Below are positions 24,576 to 32,951 of a stretch of DNA of 64,000 nt, piece after piece. Under the pieces are notes generated by a model that was given only the letters and a program-made list of their open reading frames with translations, ran no database searches and was not told the DNA's origin. Position 1 is the first letter of the stretch; each line of letters opens with the position of its first letter. A program made the translations under genes and the position numbers. The stretch covers positions 1,054,001-1,118,000 of the forward strand of contig CAWFFZ010000008.1 of assembly GCA_963815295.1 (NCBI GenBank). Reading direction: 5' to 3'. The DNA is from JACDHG01 sp963815295 (GTDB lineage Bacteria > Actinomycetota > Actinomycetes > Propionibacteriales > Nocardioidaceae).

Positions 24576-25735
24576 TGTCGAAGCTCGGCACACTCGGTGC
24601 GCGGCTCTACAAAGGTGACGTCTCCATCGACTTCGTCGGCCGACGCAACACGTGGTACCTCGTGTCACTGGGGATCCTGGTCGCCGCCATCGTCGTCCTC
24701 GTGGTGCGCGGTCTCAACTTCGGGATCGAGTTCCGAGGCGGAGTCGAGTTCAACGCCCAGATCTCCAGCCCGTCGTCCCACGTTGAGGAGGTAACCGAGG
24801 CCGTCGTCGAGACCGACATCGAGGCCGCCGCCAACCCGGTCGTCGTCGCGTCTGGACAGGACGCCATCAGGATCCAGACCGAGCCGCTGTCACTTGACGA
24901 GACCGAGGTGGTCCAGCAGGCGATCGTTGACGCCGGCGCGAGCGAAGTCAACCCGTCGTCGATCGGGCCCACCTGGGGTCAGACCGTAGCCAACAAGGCA
25001 CTCACCGGGCTGATCGTCTTCGTCATCCTCGTCGTCATATTCATCTGGGCGTACTTCCGCGAGTGGCGAATGTCGGTCGCCGCCATCGTGGCGCTCGCCC
25101 ACGACCTGTTGATCACCGTGGGCGTCTACGCCCTCACCGGGTTCGAGGTGACACCTGCCACGGTCACCGGCTTCCTGACGATCCTCGGCTACTCCCTCTA
25201 CGACACGGTGGTGGTCTTCGACAAGGTGCGCGAAAACACCCGCGGCTTCCTGACGTCGACCCGACGTACGTATGCCGAGAGCGCCAACCTCGCCGTTAAC
25301 CAGACCCTGGTGCGGTCGATCAACACCACCATCGCCGCGCTCCTGCCGGTCGGAGCGATCCTGTACGTCGGTGTGTTCCAGCTCGGCTCCGGTCCTCTCA
25401 AGGACCTCGCCCTCGCTCTCTTCGTCGGGATGGCCGCCGGTGCGTACTCATCGATCTTCATCGCGACTCCGTTGCTCGTGCAGCTGAAGGAGCACGAGCC
25501 GGCCGTCCAGGCCCAGATGAAGCGGGTCGCCTCGCGACGAGCACAAGCCAAGCGTGACGAGGACCGTCAGAGCGACGCCGAGCCGACGCCCGCGCCCGAG
25601 ACAGGCGCGGCCGCCAAACCTGCTCCGGCACGGACCACCGCCGTCAAGACGGTGAAGCGCCCGACCAACGCGCCGGCCGCCAAACGTGCCCAGCCGACCC
25701 GCCAGCCACGGTCGAAGCGCGGCAAACCGCGATGA
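24575..25735 (+). CDS. secF: protein translocase subunit SecF
   Basis: 386 residues, ATG 24575 within the secD stop (TGATG). SecF landmarks: FGIEFRGGVEFN, TWGQTVANKALTGL, FREWRMSVAAIVALAHDLL and the ATVTGFLTILGYSLYDTVVVFD motif; six membrane helices. A C-terminal Lys/Arg/Pro/Ala-rich cytoplasmic tail of about 75 residues (from about 310) is longer than in E. coli but usual for actinobacteria. Its stop overlaps apt (ATGA). Confidence 0.96.
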   Translation: MSKLGTLGARLYKGDVSIDFVGRRNTWYLVSLGILVAAIVVLVVRGLNFGIEFRGGVEFNAQISSPSSHVEEVTEAVVETDIEAAANPVVVASGQDAIRIQTEPLSLDETEVVQQAIVDAGASEVNPSSIGPTWGQTVANKALTGLIVFVILVVIFIWAYFREWRMSVAAIVALAHDLLITVGVYALTGFEVTPATVTGFLTILGYSLYDTVVVFDKVRENTRGFLTSTRRTYAESANLAVNQTLVRSINTTIAALLPVGAILYVGVFQLGSGPLKDLALALFVGMAAGAYSSIFIATPLLVQLKEHEPAVQAQMKRVASRRAQAKRDEDRQSDAEPTPAPETGAAAKPAPARTTAVKTVKRPTNAPAAKRAQPTRQPRSKRGKPR

Positions 25736-26283
25736 CCCACGACCGCGAGCGCCTCGACGCGGTGTTGTCGAGGTTGATCCGCGATGTGCCCGACTTCCCC
25801 AAGCCAGGCGTGGTTTTCAAGGACATCGCGCCCCTGCTCGCCGACCACGACGGGTTCAGGACCGTCGTCGACGCGCTCGCCGACTCCGGTCGTGACGACA
25901 ACGGCGAAGTCGTGGTCGACAAGGTCGCAGGGATCGAGGCGCGCGGCTTCATCCTGGCCGCCCCGGTCGCGTTGGCGCTGCGCACCGGCTTCGTCCCGGT
26001 CCGCAAGGCCGGCAAGCTGCCCGGCGCCACCCATCGCCAGTCGTTCGCTCTCGAGTACGGCGAGGCGACGCTCGAGGTCCACCAGGATGCCTTCGCCGCC
26101 GGGGATCGCGTGCTGGTCATCGACGACGTGCTCGCCACCGGGGGCACGGTCAACGCCACGGTTGCTTTGGTTCGCGAGTGTGGGGCTGAGGTGGCCGCGG
26201 TCGCGGTGCTGATCGAGCTCGGCTTCCTGTCCGGCCGGGCGGCGCTCGACGTACACCGCTTGGATGCCCTGACCACCGTCTGA
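25732..26283 (+). CDS. apt: adenine phosphoribosyltransferase
   Basis: 183 residues. Salvages adenine to AMP with PRPP. RDVPDFPKPGVVFKDIAPLL is the Apt opening, GIEARGFILAAPVAL and RKAGKLPGAT the substrate hood, and VLVIDDVLATGGTVNAT the PRPP-binding loop. The secDF-apt-relA order is conserved in actinobacteria and the first residues overlap the secF stop. Confidence 0.95.
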   Translation: MTHDRERLDAVLSRLIRDVPDFPKPGVVFKDIAPLLADHDGFRTVVDALADSGRDDNGEVVVDKVAGIEARGFILAAPVALALRTGFVPVRKAGKLPGATHRQSFALEYGEATLEVHQDAFAAGDRVLVIDDVLATGGTVNATVALVRECGAEVAAVAVLIELGFLSGRAALDVHRLDALTTV

Positions 26284-26336
26284 CACCCGATGGGCCGGCC
26301 GAGTCAGTCCGGCAGCCATGCCGAGGGCCGCACGAT

Positions 26337-26342
26337 TAGACT
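26337..26342 (+). promoter_or_regulatory. candidate -10 box (TAGACT) for relA
   Basis: TAGACT lies 32 nt before the relA GTG in the apt-relA gap, with CAGGAG at 26365-26370 as ribosome-binding site. A start near 26349 gives a leader of about 26 nt. Confidence 0.45.
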
Positions 26343-26374
26343 GGTGGCTAGCGCACGCAGCAATCAGGAGTCCT

Positions 26375-28687
26375 GTGGCTGACGAGATACTCGCCGAGGC
26401 GACCGAGGAAGAGGCCGTCGCCGAGACCTCTCCGGCGCCTGTCCGGATGCGCACCCGGCTGGCCAGGATCGGCCGAGCACAGTCGTCAGACCCCGTGCTC
26501 GAGCCGCTGTTCCGGGTGGTGCGCAACACGCACCCGAAAGCCGACGTCGCGATCATCGAGAAGGCCTACAAGATCGCCGAGTTCCACCATCGCGGCCAGA
26601 TGCGCAACAGCGGCGACCCATTCATCACGCATCCGCTTGCGGTGACCTCGATCCTCGCCGAGCTCGGCATGACGCCGCCCACGCTCTGCGCCGCCCTGTT
26701 GCATGACACGGTCGAGGACACGCCGTACACCATTGAGCAGCTGCGCCGTGACTTCGGTGACGAGATCGCCGCTCTGGTCGACGGCGTCACCAAGCTCGAC
26801 ACCGTGCGCTACGGCGACTCGGCGCAGGCCGAGACGATCCGCAAGATGATCGTGGCGATGAGCAAGGACATTCGTGTCCTCGTCATCAAGCTGGCCGACC
26901 GCCTCCACAACATGCGCACGCTGCGCTACCTCAAGCCGTCGTCGCAACAACGCACGGCAACCGAGACGCTCGAGATCTACGCGCCACTGGCGCACCGGCT
27001 CGGCATGAACACCATCAAGTGGGAGCTCGAGGACCTGGCTTTCGCGACCCTCCACCCCAAGGTGTACGACGAGATCGTCCGGCTGGTCGCAGAGCGTGCA
27101 CCGGCGCGTGACGAGTTCTTGGCGACGGTGGTCGAGCAGGTCCACGGCGACCTGCGTGCGGCGAAGATCAAGGCCACGGTGACCGGCCGCCCCAAGCACT
27201 ACTACTCGATCTACCAGAAGATGATCGTCCGCGGCCGCGACTTCACCGACATCTACGACCTGGTTGGCATCCGCGTCCTCACCGACTCGCTGCGTGACTG
27301 TTATGCGGCGCTCGGGGTCCTCCATGCGCGGTGGAACCCGGTGCCAGGACGGTTCAAGGACTTCGTTGCCATGCCGAAGTTCAACATGTACCAGTCGCTA
27401 CACACGACGGTGATCGGGCCGGGCGGTAAGCCGGTCGAGCTGCAGATCCGCACCGCGGGCATGCACCGCCGCGCTGAGTACGGCGTCGCCGCGCACTGGA
27501 AGTACAAGGCCGAAAGCGGCACGGGCGTCGACACCGCCAAGCCGCTTTCCAGTGACGAAACCTCGGGCGACATGGCCTGGGTCCGTCAGCTGATGGACTG
27601 GCAGCGGGAGACGGAGGATCCAGGCGAGTTCCTCGACTCATTGCGGTTCGAGATCAACTCGAGCGAGGTCTACGTCTTCACGCCGCGCGGCGAGGTCATC
27701 GCACTACCGACCGGATCTAGCCCTGTCGACTTTGCGTACGCCATCCACACCGAGGTTGGACACCGCTGCATCGGAGCCCGTGTCAACGGGCGGTTGGTGC
27801 CGCTCGAGTCAGAGCTCGACAACGGTGACGTGGTCGAGGTCTTCACGTCGAAGGCGCAGAACGCCGGTCCGAGCCGCGACTGGCTGGCGTTCGTCAAGAG
27901 CCCCCGGGCCCGCAACAAGATCAAGCACTTCTTCACGAAGGAGCGGCGTGAGGAGGCGATCGAGCAGGGCAAGGAGACGCTGGCCCGACTGATGCGCCGC
28001 GAAGGGCTCCCGCTGCAACGGATGCTCACCCACGAGACGCTGTCGGTCGTTGCGTCCGACCTCCACCACCAGGACGTCACGGCGCTGTACGCCGCTGTCG
28101 GCGAAGGCAACACGACCGCCCAGTCCGTCGTGCGCCGCATCCTCGAGATCTTCGGGGGCGAGGAAGCAGCCGCCGACGAGGCCGCCGAGACCGTCACGAT
28201 CACCAGCGAGCGCGAACGCCGCAAGCAGTCACCGCGTGGCGACGCCGGCGTCATCGTGAAGGGCCTCTCCGACGTACTCATCAAGCTCGCTCGCTGCTGC
28301 ACGCCGGTGCCCGGTGACACGATCGTCGGCTTCGTGACGCGCGGGTCAGGCGTGTCGGTGCATCGTGGCGACTGCAGCAACGTCAAGAGCCTGACATCGC
28401 AACCGGGCCGGATGGTCGAGGTCGAGTGGGCGCCGACAGCGCAGTCGATGTTCCTCGTCGCCATCCAGGTCGAGGGGCTCGACCGCGCCAGGCTCCTCAG
28501 CGACATCACCCGCGTGCTCTCCGACCTCCACGTCAACATCTTGTCGGCGTCGGTCGCCACCACGCGCGACCGGATCGCGAAGAGTCGCTTCACGTTCGAG
28601 ATGGCCGACCCGACTCACCTCGGCCACGTGCTCAAGGCCGTCCGCACCGTCGACGGTGTCTTTGACGCCTACCGCGTGACTCAATAG
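26375..28687 (+). CDS. relA: bifunctional (p)ppGpp synthetase/hydrolase RelA/SpoT (Rel)
   Basis: 770 residues from GTG 26375; the frame is open back to 26318 but CAGGAG marks 26375. Domains in order: HD hydrolase (HHRGQMRNSGDPFITHPLAV, LLHDTVEDTPY with the metal-binding HD), synthetase (GRPKHYYSIYQKM, DIYDLVGIRVLTD, VAMPKFNMYQSLHTTVIGP), TGS (VYVFTPRGEVIALPTGSSP), zinc-finger/helical region (LARCCTPVPGDTIVGFVTRG) and a C-terminal ACT domain. Both active sites look intact. It is the stringent-response enzyme. The convergent DUF349 gene ends two bases beyond its stop. Confidence 0.97.
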   Translation: MADEILAEATEEEAVAETSPAPVRMRTRLARIGRAQSSDPVLEPLFRVVRNTHPKADVAIIEKAYKIAEFHHRGQMRNSGDPFITHPLAVTSILAELGMTPPTLCAALLHDTVEDTPYTIEQLRRDFGDEIAALVDGVTKLDTVRYGDSAQAETIRKMIVAMSKDIRVLVIKLADRLHNMRTLRYLKPSSQQRTATETLEIYAPLAHRLGMNTIKWELEDLAFATLHPKVYDEIVRLVAERAPARDEFLATVVEQVHGDLRAAKIKATVTGRPKHYYSIYQKMIVRGRDFTDIYDLVGIRVLTDSLRDCYAALGVLHARWNPVPGRFKDFVAMPKFNMYQSLHTTVIGPGGKPVELQIRTAGMHRRAEYGVAAHWKYKAESGTGVDTAKPLSSDETSGDMAWVRQLMDWQRETEDPGEFLDSLRFEINSSEVYVFTPRGEVIALPTGSSPVDFAYAIHTEVGHRCIGARVNGRLVPLESELDNGDVVEVFTSKAQNAGPSRDWLAFVKSPRARNKIKHFFTKERREEAIEQGKETLARLMRREGLPLQRMLTHETLSVVASDLHHQDVTALYAAVGEGNTTAQSVVRRILEIFGGEEAAADEAAETVTITSERERRKQSPRGDAGVIVKGLSDVLIKLARCCTPVPGDTIVGFVTRGSGVSVHRGDCSNVKSLTSQPGRMVEVEWAPTAQSMFLVAIQVEGLDRARLLSDITRVLSDLHVNILSASVATTRDRIAKSRFTFEMADPTHLGHVLKAVRTVDGVFDAYRVTQ

Positions 28688-28689
28688 CG

Positions 28690-30339
28690 TCAGGGGCTGA
28701 ACTCGGCCAGGGACTTGCGGGCCTGGTCGAGCCACGACTGGCGCGCCTCGATGCCGGCCCGCGCTTCCTCCGCCTGCTTCTTGTTTCCGGCCGCCTCGGC
28801 GCGGTGGAGGTCGGCCTGCAGTGACGCGATCGACTCCTCGAGCTTCGTGACTGTCTTGGCGGCGCGGGCGTGAGCCTCCGGGTTCGACTGGCGCCACCGG
28901 TCGTCTTCGGCACCACGCACGGCCTGTTCGACCTGCTTGAAGCGGTTCTCGAGGTCCTTCATCTGGTCGCGCGGCACCTTTCCCGCTGCGTCCCACCGCT
29001 CTGCCAACCCGCGGAACGCGTCCCGCGCAGCCTTGGGGTCTTGGATGGGGAGCAACGCCTCCGCGGTCGTGAGCAGCTCGCGCTTCACCACCGCGTTGGC
29101 TGCATACTCCTCGTCGAGCTTCGCGTTGGTTGCGTCGCGGGCACCGAAGAACGTGTCCTGAGCGGTGCGGAACCGCTTCCAGAGCGCGTCATCGACGTCC
29201 TTCTGCGCACCACCCGCCGCCTTCCATTTGGCCATCAGGTCGCGATAGGCACGGGCGGTCGGGCCCCACTCGGTTGACGTGGCAAGCTCCTCAGCCTCGG
29301 CGGCAAGCTTCTCCTTGACGGCCCTGGAGGCATCGCGCTTCTCGTTGAGCTCGGCGAAGTGCAGCTTGCGCCTCCTCGTGTACGTCGTCCGGGCCGACGA
29401 GAACCGATGCCACAGCTCGTCGTCGGTGGGCTTGTCGATCCGCGGCAAGCTCTTCCACTGGTCGAGCAGCTGACGTAGCCGATTGGCGCCGCTGCGCCAG
29501 TCGTTGCCCTTGGCGAGCTGCTCGGCCTCGTCGGCGATGGCAGCCTTTTCTTGCTTCGCGTCGGCGGCCTTCGCCGCGCGCTCGGCCCTGCGGGCGGCTC
29601 GCCGTTCGGCGATCGCCGGTGCCAGCGCGTCGAGGCGCGCCACCAGGCTGTCCAGGTCACCAACGGCCTGGGCGGCGACCACGGACTCCTTGACCGTTGC
29701 CACCGTGGACTCCGCGTCCTCGGGAGAGAGCGCGCCCGCCCTGATCCGCTTGTCAAGCAGGTCGACCTCGACGGCCAGACCGTCATACCGTGTGGTGTAG
29801 AACGCGAGCACGGTTTCAGGATCGCCGTCTGGCCATTGCCCTACGACCCGCTCGCCGTCGCCCGTCCGGACATACACCGTGCCGTCAGAGTCCACCCGAC
29901 CGAACTTGGCGGCGTCGCTGCGGGACGACGACGCAGGTTCGGGGGCGGGCACGGGTCGGGGCTTGGGGATCGCAGTCGGGAGCGGCGGGGTGGGCTTGGG
30001 TGCCGGGTCGCTCGCCTCGGCGGTGGGTTCGGGGGTGGGTGGCGTCGGCTGAGGTGGCTCGGCGTCGGTGGTCGGTTCGGGGGTGGGTGGCGTCGGTTGA
30101 GGTGGTTCGGCGTCGGTGGTGGGTTCGGGGGTGGGTGGCGTCGGTTGAGGTGGTTCGGCGTCGGTGGTGGGTTCGGGGGTGGGTGGCGTCGGCTGAGGTG
30201 GCTCGGCGTCGGTGGTCGGTTCGGGGGTGGGAGGCGTTGACTGAGGCGGCTCGACCTCGTTGGCCTGGTCGGGGGCAGGCATCGTGGCCTCGGTCTCGTC
30301 GGGCCCGCTCGGCTGGCCTGCGTCGGGCTGCTCGGTCAT
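28690..30339 (-). CDS. DUF349-domain protein with N-terminal Pro-rich repeats
   Basis: 549 residues from ATG 30339. Residues about 31-107 are five tandem 16-residue units of the form PPQPTPPTPEPTTDAE. After FGRVDSDGTVYVRTGDGERVVGQW (residues about 135-160) come four or so helical DUF349 repeats, each with a W-x-x-x-G pattern such as LLDQWKSLPRIDKPTDDELWHRF and LMAKWKAAGGAQKDVDDALW, and a final Glu/Ala/Lys-rich coiled coil. DUF349 proteins are abundant in actinobacteria; a role in RNA or ribosome-related processes has been suggested but is not established. Its start overlaps the stop of the upstream membrane-stub gene (TGATG), so the two are coupled. Confidence 0.85.
   Translation of the reverse strand: MTEQPDAGQPSGPDETEATMPAPDQANEVEPPQSTPPTPEPTTDAEPPQPTPPTPEPTTDAEPPQPTPPTPEPTTDAEPPQPTPPTPEPTTDAEPPQPTPPTPEPTAEASDPAPKPTPPLPTAIPKPRPVPAPEPASSSRSDAAKFGRVDSDGTVYVRTGDGERVVGQWPDGDPETVLAFYTTRYDGLAVEVDLLDKRIRAGALSPEDAESTVATVKESVVAAQAVGDLDSLVARLDALAPAIAERRAARRAERAAKAADAKQEKAAIADEAEQLAKGNDWRSGANRLRQLLDQWKSLPRIDKPTDDELWHRFSSARTTYTRRRKLHFAELNEKRDASRAVKEKLAAEAEELATSTEWGPTARAYRDLMAKWKAAGGAQKDVDDALWKRFRTAQDTFFGARDATNAKLDEEYAANAVVKRELLTTAEALLPIQDPKAARDAFRGLAERWDAAGKVPRDQMKDLENRFKQVEQAVRGAEDDRWRQSNPEAHARAAKTVTKLEESIASLQADLHRAEAAGNKKQAEEARAGIEARQSWLDQARKSLAEFSP
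30010..30249. repeat. tandem array of 48-bp units (five copies) inside the DUF349 gene
   Basis: Five consecutive units encode the 16-residue PPQPTPPTPEPTTDAE motif; the inner three are nearly identical in DNA, the outer two diverge. On the plus strand each unit has runs of 3-5 G (GGGTTCGGGGGTGGG), while the mRNA is C-rich. It is a coding minisatellite, not a CRISPR array: there are no spacers. Confidence 0.9.
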
Positions 30340-30680
30340 CAAGACGTCTCCGTGGGTGTTGCCGGGCTCGGTTGGTCCGCCGGCTCCGTGCTCGTGCCGC
30401 CGGTGCCAGGTCCGGTGGTTTGCGGCACATCGTCGGTCGGTGTCGGCAGGTCCGTGCTGAACGGGGCGCTGGGCGTAGGAACCTCGGGGTTCTCGTCCCG
30501 CTCCTCGTCAACGATGTACAAGATCAGCCAAACGAGCAAGCCTGCCGCGACGAGCGCGACGATGACACCAACCACGAGCCCAATGGTGCGGCGCCGCTTG
30601 GCGCCGACGGTGCGCCGCTGTTGCTGGCGCTCGTACTTTGCCCGCGCCAGCTGCCGCCGACGCTGCTTGTTGGTGACCAC
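30339..30680 (-). CDS. membrane stub in the ppiB position: basic N-terminus, one helix, Pro/Thr tail, no catalytic domain
   Basis: 113 residues. MVTNKQRRRQLARAKYERQQ plus RRTVGAKRRRT is the same kind of strongly basic N-terminus found on membrane-anchored cyclophilins of actinobacteria (as in Rv2582, which lies between relA and the metallo-hydrolase gene). One helix (about 31-55, TIGLVVGVIVALVAAGLLVWLI) and an extracytoplasmic Pro/Thr-rich tail follow, then a stop. The peptidyl-prolyl isomerase domain that would follow is absent, and none of the three frames downstream encodes it because the DUF349 gene starts at once. It may be a shortened ppiB derivative or an unrelated small anchor protein. 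Confidence 0.65.
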   Translation of the reverse strand: MVTNKQRRRQLARAKYERQQQRRTVGAKRRRTIGLVVGVIVALVAAGLLVWLILYIVDEERDENPEVPTPSAPFSTDLPTPTDDVPQTTGPGTGGTSTEPADQPSPATPTETS

Positions 30681-30846
30681 AAAAACCTCCGAAACGCCCG
30701 CTGGGGGCTGAACCGGTTGCTCAGTCTAGGAGGCGGTCACTCCAAGTCCGCGACCACATCCCTATCGTGACCAGGCCGTGCTGTTGCCGCCTCGCACCGG
30801 CGTCTCGGCAACGAAGGCGACGTGCCTTCGGACGTGGGGCACTCGG

Positions 30847-30852
30847 TAGGCT
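30847..30852 (+). promoter_or_regulatory. candidate -10 box (TAGGCT) for the metallo-hydrolase/hisS/aspS unit
   Basis: TAGGCT is 35 nt before the GTG at 30888, in the divergent gap with the membrane-stub gene. Confidence 0.4.
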
Positions 30853-30887
30853 GCGGCAGACAACCGATGTCTGGGAGGACGACACCT

Positions 30888-31592
30888 GTGCTCATCGCCG
30901 CCTTTCCGGCCGGGCCGTGGGCGACGAACTGCTACGTCGTCGCCACCGGGCCCGGTGAGGAGTGCGTAGTCATCGACCCGGGCAAGGGCGCAACTCCGGG
31001 TGTGGCCGACGTCGTGCGCGAGCACCGGCTCCGGCCGGCCGCCGTCCTGCTCACCCACGGGCACATCGACCACGTGTGGTGCGTCGTTCCGGTCGCGGGC
31101 GCGTATGACGCGACGGCATACCTGCACCCTGACGACCGGGCCATGCTTCTCGACCCTTCAATCGGTGTCTCGCCCGATTCGGCGCACTACTTGCTCGGGA
31201 GCGACTACTCGTTCGCCGAGCCTGACGATCTGGTGGCTCTCGCCGACGGCGACCGACTCGCCCTTGCTGGGCTCGAGTTCGTCGTCGACCACGCGCCGGG
31301 CCACACCCGTGGTTCGGTGACGTTCCGTACGGAGTACCCCGGCCCTGAGGACGTCCCCGAGCTGATGTTCTCGGGCGACCTCTTGTTCGCCGGCTCCATC
31401 GGACGCACTGACTTGCCAGGCGGTGACCATGCCGCGATGCTGCGCAGTCTTGCCGACAAGGTGTTGCCACGCGACGATCGCGTCGTGGTCCTTCCCGGGC
31501 ACGGCCAGCAGACCACGATCGGCCGTGAGCGGGTCAGCAACCCCTTCCTCCTCGACCTTCCGTCGAGCACCGGCCCACGTCGAGGCTTGTGA
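30888..31592 (+). CDS. MBL-fold metallo-hydrolase (glyoxalase II-like)
   Basis: 234 residues from GTG 30888, chosen over the longer frame because GGGAGGA (30873-30879) stands 8 nt before it. Metal ligands: LLTHGHIDHVWCV (HxHxDH), DHAPGHTRGSV (His) and FSGDLLFAGSIGRTDLPGGD (Asp) with a final GHGQQTTIG. The family hydrolyses thioesters such as S-lactoylglutathione or mycothiol conjugates; the substrate here is unknown. It lies 3 nt ahead of hisS, as Rv2581c does in M. tuberculosis. Confidence 0.9.
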   Translation: MLIAAFPAGPWATNCYVVATGPGEECVVIDPGKGATPGVADVVREHRLRPAAVLLTHGHIDHVWCVVPVAGAYDATAYLHPDDRAMLLDPSIGVSPDSAHYLLGSDYSFAEPDDLVALADGDRLALAGLEFVVDHAPGHTRGSVTFRTEYPGPEDVPELMFSGDLLFAGSIGRTDLPGGDHAAMLRSLADKVLPRDDRVVVLPGHGQQTTIGRERVSNPFLLDLPSSTGPRRGL

Positions 31593-31595
31593 CGG

Positions 31596-32951
31596 ATGAG
31601 TCGACCGACACCCCTGAGCGGGTTCCCTGAACTGCTGCCTGCACAGCGAAACGCCGAGCTCGCCGTGATCGACCACCTGCGTCGGACGTTCGAGCTGCAT
31701 GGCTACGCGAGCATCGAGACGCGGATCGTCGAGCCTCTCGACCGGCTCGCCAAGGGCGGCGAGATCGACAAGGAGATCTACGTCTTGCAACGGCTGCAGG
31801 CGGGCGACGACCCGAGTCAGCCGGACCCGGGACTCGGCTTGCACTTCGACCTGACCGTGCCGTTCGCCCGCTACGTCCTGGAGAACGCCGGCAAGCTCGA
31901 CTTCCCCTTCCGCCGCTACCAGCTGCAGAAGGCCTGGCGAGGAGAGCGACCCCAGGAAGGGCGCTTCCGCGAGTTCACCCAAGCCGACATCGACATCATC
32001 ACCAAGGACGAGCTGCCCTTCCACTACGACGTCGAGATCGCCCGCGTCGTCTCCCATGCACTCGCTGGGCTGCCGCTCCCGCCGATGAGCCTGCAGACCA
32101 ACAGCCGGCGCCTCATCGAAGGCTTCTACCGAGGGCTTGGCGCCATCGACCCGCACCGAGTCATCATGATCATGGACAAGATCGACAAGCTGTCCCGCGA
32201 CGACATGGCAGCGCAGCTCAGTGAAGCAGGGCTCGATGGGACCGCAACGGAGCTGTGCTTCCGGCTAGCCGAGATCCGCAGTCAGGACACGTCTTTCGTG
32301 GCAGAGGTTCGCGCGCTGGGTGTCGAGCATGAGCTGCTCGACGCCGGCCTCAGCGAGCTCGCCGCTGTGATCGACGGGTGCTCGGCCATTGGCAGCGACA
32401 GGTTCACCGTCGAGGCGAACCTCCGGATCGCTCGCGGCCTTGACTACTACACAGGCACGGTCTTCGAGATCTACATGGAGGGGTACGAGTCCCTCGGCTC
32501 GGTCGGCGGCGGCGGCCGGTATGACGCCCTGGCCACCGACGGCACGACGACGTACCCCGGCGTCGGGTTGTCCTTCGGAATCTCGCGCACGCTGGTTCCG
32601 CTGTTCCAGCGCGGCGTGCTGACGGGCAGCCGGTCCGTTCCCTCGGTCGTGCTCGTCGTACTCGCGGATGAGCTTTCCCGGCCCGCCGCAGACGCTATCG
32701 CCGAGCGGCTGCGCGATCGCGGTGTCGCCGCCGAGGTCGCTGCCACCGCACAGAAGTACGGCCGCCAGATCCGCTACGCCGACAGGCGCGGGATCCCGTT
32801 CGTGTGGTTCCCACCAGGCGATGAAGGCGGCCATCAGGTGAAGGACATTCGCAGTGGTGATCAAGTCGACGCCGACCCGGACAGCTGGCGGCCACCCGAA
32901 GGCGATCTGCGTCCACACGTCGTGAGCATCCCGAAGGAGCAACAGCAGTGA
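31596..32951 (+). CDS. hisS: histidyl-tRNA synthetase (divergent class)
   Basis: 451 residues, class II. Motif 1 region LSGFPELLPAQRNAELAVIDHL, LAKGGEIDKEIYVLQRL, then LHFDLTVPFARYVLENAGKL, motif 2 FRRYQLQKAWRGERPQ-EGRFREFTQADIDII, histidine A motif IARGLDYYTGTVFE, and SVGGGGRYDAL. FDLTVPFARY in place of the usual LRPEGTAxVxRA puts it in the group resembling archaeal and eukaryotic HisRS rather than the M. tuberculosis HisRS. The C-terminal anticodon-binding domain is present. Overlaps aspS (GTGA). Confidence 0.93.
   Translation: MSRPTPLSGFPELLPAQRNAELAVIDHLRRTFELHGYASIETRIVEPLDRLAKGGEIDKEIYVLQRLQAGDDPSQPDPGLGLHFDLTVPFARYVLENAGKLDFPFRRYQLQKAWRGERPQEGRFREFTQADIDIITKDELPFHYDVEIARVVSHALAGLPLPPMSLQTNSRRLIEGFYRGLGAIDPHRVIMIMDKIDKLSRDDMAAQLSEAGLDGTATELCFRLAEIRSQDTSFVAEVRALGVEHELLDAGLSELAAVIDGCSAIGSDRFTVEANLRIARGLDYYTGTVFEIYMEGYESLGSVGGGGRYDALATDGTTTYPGVGLSFGISRTLVPLFQRGVLTGSRSVPSVVLVVLADELSRPAADAIAERLRDRGVAAEVAATAQKYGRQIRYADRRGIPFVWFPPGDEGGHQVKDIRSGDQVDADPDSWRPPEGDLRPHVVSIPKEQQQ

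Noticed and set aside
30010..30249. CRISPR-like regular repeats
   Set aside because: Units are contiguous without spacers, in frame, and encode a Pro-rich repeat.
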